44,171 nt of DNA from DATDCY01 sp964513745 (GTDB lineage: Bacteria > JAUVQV01 > DATDCY01): assembly GCA_964513745.1 (NCBI GenBank), contig CAZEOK010000009.1, positions 1-44,171 of the forward strand. Direction: 5' to 3'. The notes under the pieces are model-generated. The model was not told where the DNA came from. It searched no databases and saw only the letters and a list, made by a program, of their open reading frames with translations. The translations under genes and the position numbers were made by a program. Shown piece by piece: positions 40,870 to 44,171 of the stretch (its first letter is position 1; each line of letters begins with the position of its first letter).

Positions 40870-43006
40870 TCAGCTGCCTCCGGTGACCTCGGCGAGCATC
40901 CGCACGATCTCCCCCTCGAGGCGCTTCAGGTCGGCCTCGATCGCCTCCAGCGGGCGGGGCGGCTCGTAGCGGTAGAAGTGGCGATTGAGGGGAATCTCGT
41001 AGCCGATTTTCGTCTTCTCGTCGTCGACCCAGGCGCCCGGGACGTGCGGCAGCACCTCGCGGGCGACGTAGTCCGCCACAGGCTCCTTGAGAAGGACGGT
41101 CTCGGTGTCGCGCAGCTCAGGGTCGGGCTCCGGGTTGCCGTGGCGGTCGCGGCAGATCTCGGCGGTTGCGTCGCGCTCGCCGAGGGCGGCGACGACGGCC
41201 TTGGTCTCGGGAACGCTCAGCCGAACGCCGGCGGCCTCCTGCGCCTCCCGCAACTCGCTGAGGAAATGCGCGCGGTTGCCGATCGTCCGCCCGCCGGTGC
41301 GCCTGGCCAACGCCCGCACGAGCCCGCGAATCTCTTCCTGGCGCTCGCGCCCCTCCTCGATCTCGCGCAGGCGCGCCTTCTCGGCCTTCCTGGCGCTCGT
41401 AGCCAGAGCGCGGAAGGCGGGCTCCTCCTCGAGGAGGGCGATCCGCTCCGGGCTCGCCTGGAAGGAGAGGCGCAGCGGCCGCTCGACGGTGATCTTGCGG
41501 TAGCCGAAGTCCTCGTTGTCGAAGACGCGGCTGACGACGAGCGACTTCTCGACGCCATCGAAGACGAAGGTCCGCGTCTCGCCATCGCGGCCGTCGCCGT
41601 GGATGCGGGCGATCTCGCCGATCTGGTCCGGCTCCCCCTCGTCCTTGTCGCCGATCTTGTTGCGCTTGTTCCCGAGGCTCTTCTTCATCTTCACGAAAAA
41701 GCGGCGGGCGTCGACGAGCTGCACCTTCCCCTTGCGGCGGCGCTCCTTGCGGTTAGTGAGCACCCAGATGTAGGTCGCGATGCCGGTGTTGTAGAAGAGC
41801 TGGTCCGGGAGGGCGACGATCGCCTCCAGCCAGTCGTTCTCGATGATCCAGCGCCGGATGTTGCTCTCGCCGCTGCCGGCGTCACCGGTGAAGAGCGGCG
41901 AACCGTTGAAGACGATGGCGATCCGGCTGCCGTTTTCCTGCGGTGCGTTCGGCGAACGCGCCTTGCCCGGGGCCTGCATTTTCGCGAGCATGTGTTGGAG
42001 GAAGAGGAGCGAGCCGTCGTTGATCCGTGGCAGCCCGGCGCCGAAGCGCCCCTGGAAGCCTTGCTGCTCGTGCTCCTGCTGGATTCGGCGCTGCTGCTGC
42101 TTCCACTCCACGCCGAAAGGGGGGTTGGCGAGCATGTAGTCGAACGTCCAGCGGGTGCCGTCCTCGCGGCGCTCGAGGGCGTCGTGAGTGAAGGTGTCGC
42201 CGAGGTGGATGTTCTCGGCGTTCTCGCCCTTGATGAGCATGTCGGAGCGGCAGACCGCCCACGCCTCGTCGTTGAGGTCCTGCCCGTAGAGGTACGGGTG
42301 AGCGTCCCGGTTCTGCCGGCGGATGTACTCCTCGGCCACGGAGAGCATGCCACCGGTGCCGCAGGCCGGGCGGGTCGTAGATCGTCTTGACCACGTCGCT
42401 CTTGCGCAGGTCCTTCTCCGGCGAAAGGAGGAGGTTGACCATCAGCTTGATCACCTCGCGCGGGGTGAAGTGCTCTCCGGCCTCCTCGTTGGACTGCTCG
42501 GCGCCGATCCGGATCAACTCCTCGAAGACGTAGCCCATCTGGACGTTGTCCACGCGCGCCGGGGAGAGGTCGACGGCGGCGAAGGCCTTGACGACCTCGT
42601 AGAGCAGGTTCTTCTCGGCCATGCGGGCGATCTGCTGGTCGAAGGAGAACTTCTCCATGATGTCGCGGACGTTCCGCGAGAAGGAGTGGAGGTAACGGTT
42701 CAGGTTCTGCGCGAGCTGGTTCGGGTCGTCGAGGAGTGTGGCGAAGTCCAGTTTCGACAGGTTGTAGAAACCATGGCCGGTGATCTTCTCGAGGACGCGA
42801 TTGACGACGGGCTCCGGCTTCCCCTTGACCCTCGCATGCTCGGCGAGGACCCTGGCCTTCGTCGGCGCCAGCAGGCAGTCAAAGCGCCGCAGGACGGTCA
42901 ACGGGAGAATGACCTTGCGGTACTCGTTGCGCTTGTAGGGCCCGCGCAGCAGGTTGCAGATCCCCCAGATGAAGGAGGCGATTTGGGCGTGGGTCTCCGG
43001 GCTCAT
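40870..43006 (-). pseudogene. hsdM: Type I methyltransferase subunit HsdM, frameshifted by a 4-bp tandem duplication
   Basis: Removing four bases gives an intact 710-residue N6-adenine methyltransferase. N-terminus MSPETHAQIASFIWGICNLLRG...VILPLTVLRRFDCLL is the HsdM_N domain; GEHFTPREVIKLMVNLL precedes the SAM motif; ANPPFGVEW (near 294) is the catalytic NPPF. At 42367-42374 the sequence has CCCG twice on the minus strand where YDPACGTGG needs it once, so translation runs out of frame exactly at the SAM-binding motif. A second oddity is a 13-residue repeat-encoded insert (APGKARSPNAPQE) before GSRIAIVFNGSP. The ATG at 43006 overlaps the stop of the groEL-pRiA4b fusion (ATGA), so it is translationally coupled to it. 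Two repeats of CCCG could slip, giving on/off variation, or this may be an error. Confidence 0.9.
41942..41962. repeat. Palindromic element inside hsdM
   Basis: Arms GGTGCGTTC and GAACGCGCC around GGC, with one T/G mismatch; otherwise identical to the hsdS palindrome at 38529-38549. It encodes ARSPNAP in hsdM, the same peptide as in the HsdS linker. Confidence 0.8.
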
Positions 43007-43935
43007 CGGCGGCGCCGTCCGCCGCGCAAGACCCGGTTGACGGCAGCTGCATCAAAAGCCTCGGGGTCAAACCCCTCGCCGACCCAGTCCAGCAGTTCCT
43101 CGCTCTCGGGATCAGCAGGGTTTCGAAGCGCCTCGAGTATCGCGTAGTACCCCGGCGTGCCGCCGCAGTCCTCGGGCGGGCAGGCCAGCTCGCCGGCGAG
43201 GCAGAGCGGCTCGGGCCGGGACGGATCGAAGGGCTCCGCCTTCTCCAGCTTGATCTCGTGCTCCCAGCTGTCGCCGAAGTCATATTCGTAAATGACTTTG
43301 GCGCCCTTGCGGGCGAAGACGTCGGTAAGGTGGCGGCTCTGAGGCAACTCCTCGCGGCTCGAGCGCTTCTCACGGAAGGCGTGCAGGTGGCCGTCGTCCC
43401 AACCCATGGCGATTTGCACGATGCGGTGCAAATCGCGCAGCGTCCGGTTGTCCTGGACGATGATTCGTCGCCAGATCGGCGGCTTGGTGTAAAGCAACGT
43501 GATCTTGAGCTGAAGAAGGTGTGCCGGGGCCGGCGCCCATGTCACGAACGGACGACGCCTCTTCTTCTCTGGCTTCTCTGCCGGGGGGGCGCAGTCGGGG
43601 ATCTCCGCGGGCTGAGCCCGACGATCATCCGCCGGCAGACCAGGGAATAAGGGAAGGACTTCTCCAGGAGCCCGTGCAGACTTCGCAGGATCAGACGTCT
43701 TGGAGGCCACCTCGCGCACGAGTTGGGCGCCCATGTTCTCGAAGGCATCCTGCAGCTCGATCTCCTTGGCGACCGTCACCCCGTCCTTGGTGATCGTCGG
43801 CGAGCCGAACTTCTTGTCGATGACGACGTTGCGCCCCTTCGGGCCGAGGGTGACCTTCACGGCGTTCGCCAGCTGGTTCACGCCCCTGAGGATCGCGGAA
43901 CGACCCTCCTCGTTGTACTTGAGCATCTTGGCCAT
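43003..43935 (-). CDS. GroEL N-terminus fused in frame to a pRiA4b ORF-3-like protein
   Basis: A single 310-residue reading frame. Residues 1-82 are ordinary GroEL (MAKMLKYNEEGRSAILRGV...TLGPKGRNVVIDKKFG...KTITKDGV-type segment...EVASKTSD), covering 43690-43935. From residue 83 it becomes PAKSARAPGEVLPLFPG followed by a pRiA4b ORF-3-like domain (LQLKITLLYTKPPIWRRIIV, LHRIVQIAMGWDDGHLHAF, YEYDFGDSWEHEI, DCGGTPGYYAILEAL). Proteins of that family are common near mobile and defence genes; their function is not established. No start codon is seen for the pRiA4b part alone, so it can only be made from the groEL start, which keeps its AAGGAGA ribosome site (about 43945-43951) 52 bp after groES. The stop overlaps hsdM. 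Confidence 0.88.
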   Translation of the reverse strand: MAKMLKYNEEGRSAILRGVNQLANAVKVTLGPKGRNVVIDKKFGSPTITKDGVTVAKEIELQDAFENMGAQLVREVASKTSDPAKSARAPGEVLPLFPGLPADDRRAQPAEIPDCAPPAEKPEKKRRRPFVTWAPAPAHLLQLKITLLYTKPPIWRRIIVQDNRTLRDLHRIVQIAMGWDDGHLHAFREKRSSREELPQSRHLTDVFARKGAKVIYEYDFGDSWEHEIKLEKAEPFDPSRPEPLCLAGELACPPEDCGGTPGYYAILEALRNPADPESEELLDWVGEGFDPEAFDAAAVNRVLRGGRRRR

Positions 43936-43987
43936 AGTCGTTTATCTCCTTCTCTTGAAATCAGTCAGTGCTGAATGGGGCGCCGAA

Positions 43988-44171
<184 letters not shown>

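Overview
The window looks like chromosome from a GC-rich Gram-negative bacterium, most likely a deltaproteobacterial lineage (Desulfobacterota or Myxococcota). The reasons are an OmpA-type outer-membrane protein, many proteins with Sec signal peptides, a PUFA/secondary-lipid synthase of the ER, KS-AT-ACP-KR-DH, KS-CLF-DH-acyltransferase order known from myxobacteria, and many short palindromic repeats. The lineage call is inference; no 16S or tRNA gene is present.

Layout. 1-3.9 kb: murI (running off the left edge) divergent from a compact operon of a PlsC-like acyltransferase, a PAP2 membrane phosphatase and a UMF1-family transporter. 3.9-4.65 kb: a diguanylate cyclase of less GC-rich composition. 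4.86-21.4 kb (minus strand): a complete four-gene Pfa-type megasynthase operon with overlapping stops and starts: pfaD-like enoyl reductase, pfaA-like KS-AT-ACP-ACP-KR-DH, pfaC-like KS-CLF-4xDH(FabA-like)-PKS-DH-acyltransferase, and a tandem AcpS-like phosphopantetheinyl transferase. 22.1-28.1 kb (plus strand): secreted proteins of unknown role, including a metzincin-like protease, plus a Yip1-like membrane protein and an OmpA-domain lipoprotein-like protein. 28.6-31.4 kb (minus): an ABC-type periplasmic binding protein and a HAMP/class III nucleotide cyclase. 32.3-43.0 kb (minus): a type I restriction-modification island (hsdM, AAA/DUF4143 ATPase, hsdS, higB, higA-ImmA/IrrE, hsdR, HExxH protein). 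43.7-44.2 kb: groES and the start of groEL.

The most striking feature ties the right half together. One groEL gene is scattered, collinear and on one strand, across about 22 kb: codons 1-82 at 43690-43935, a middle piece at 31922-32297, a third piece at 28360-28548, and a probable Gly/Met tail at 21732-21764. The restriction island, the cyclase/binding-protein pair and the secreted-protein cluster each lie between consecutive groEL pieces. The groEL 5' piece is fused in frame to a pRiA4b ORF-3-like domain whose stop overlaps the hsdM start, so the restriction operon now lies directly downstream of the groES-groEL start. The pieces have lost intervening sequence and carry a frameshift, so this groEL is dead; a functional copy must exist elsewhere.

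Alongside two groEL pieces lie two copies of a strongly structured element of about 140-175 nt with compensatory changes in its stems, each abutting a palindrome. This looks like a mobile structured RNA; a HEARO/IscB-omega-RNA-type element is one hypothesis. Further repeat families sit in frame inside pfaC, hsdS and hsdM. hsdM carries a 4-bp tandem duplication and hsdR an in-frame amber codon, so the restriction system as read is off.
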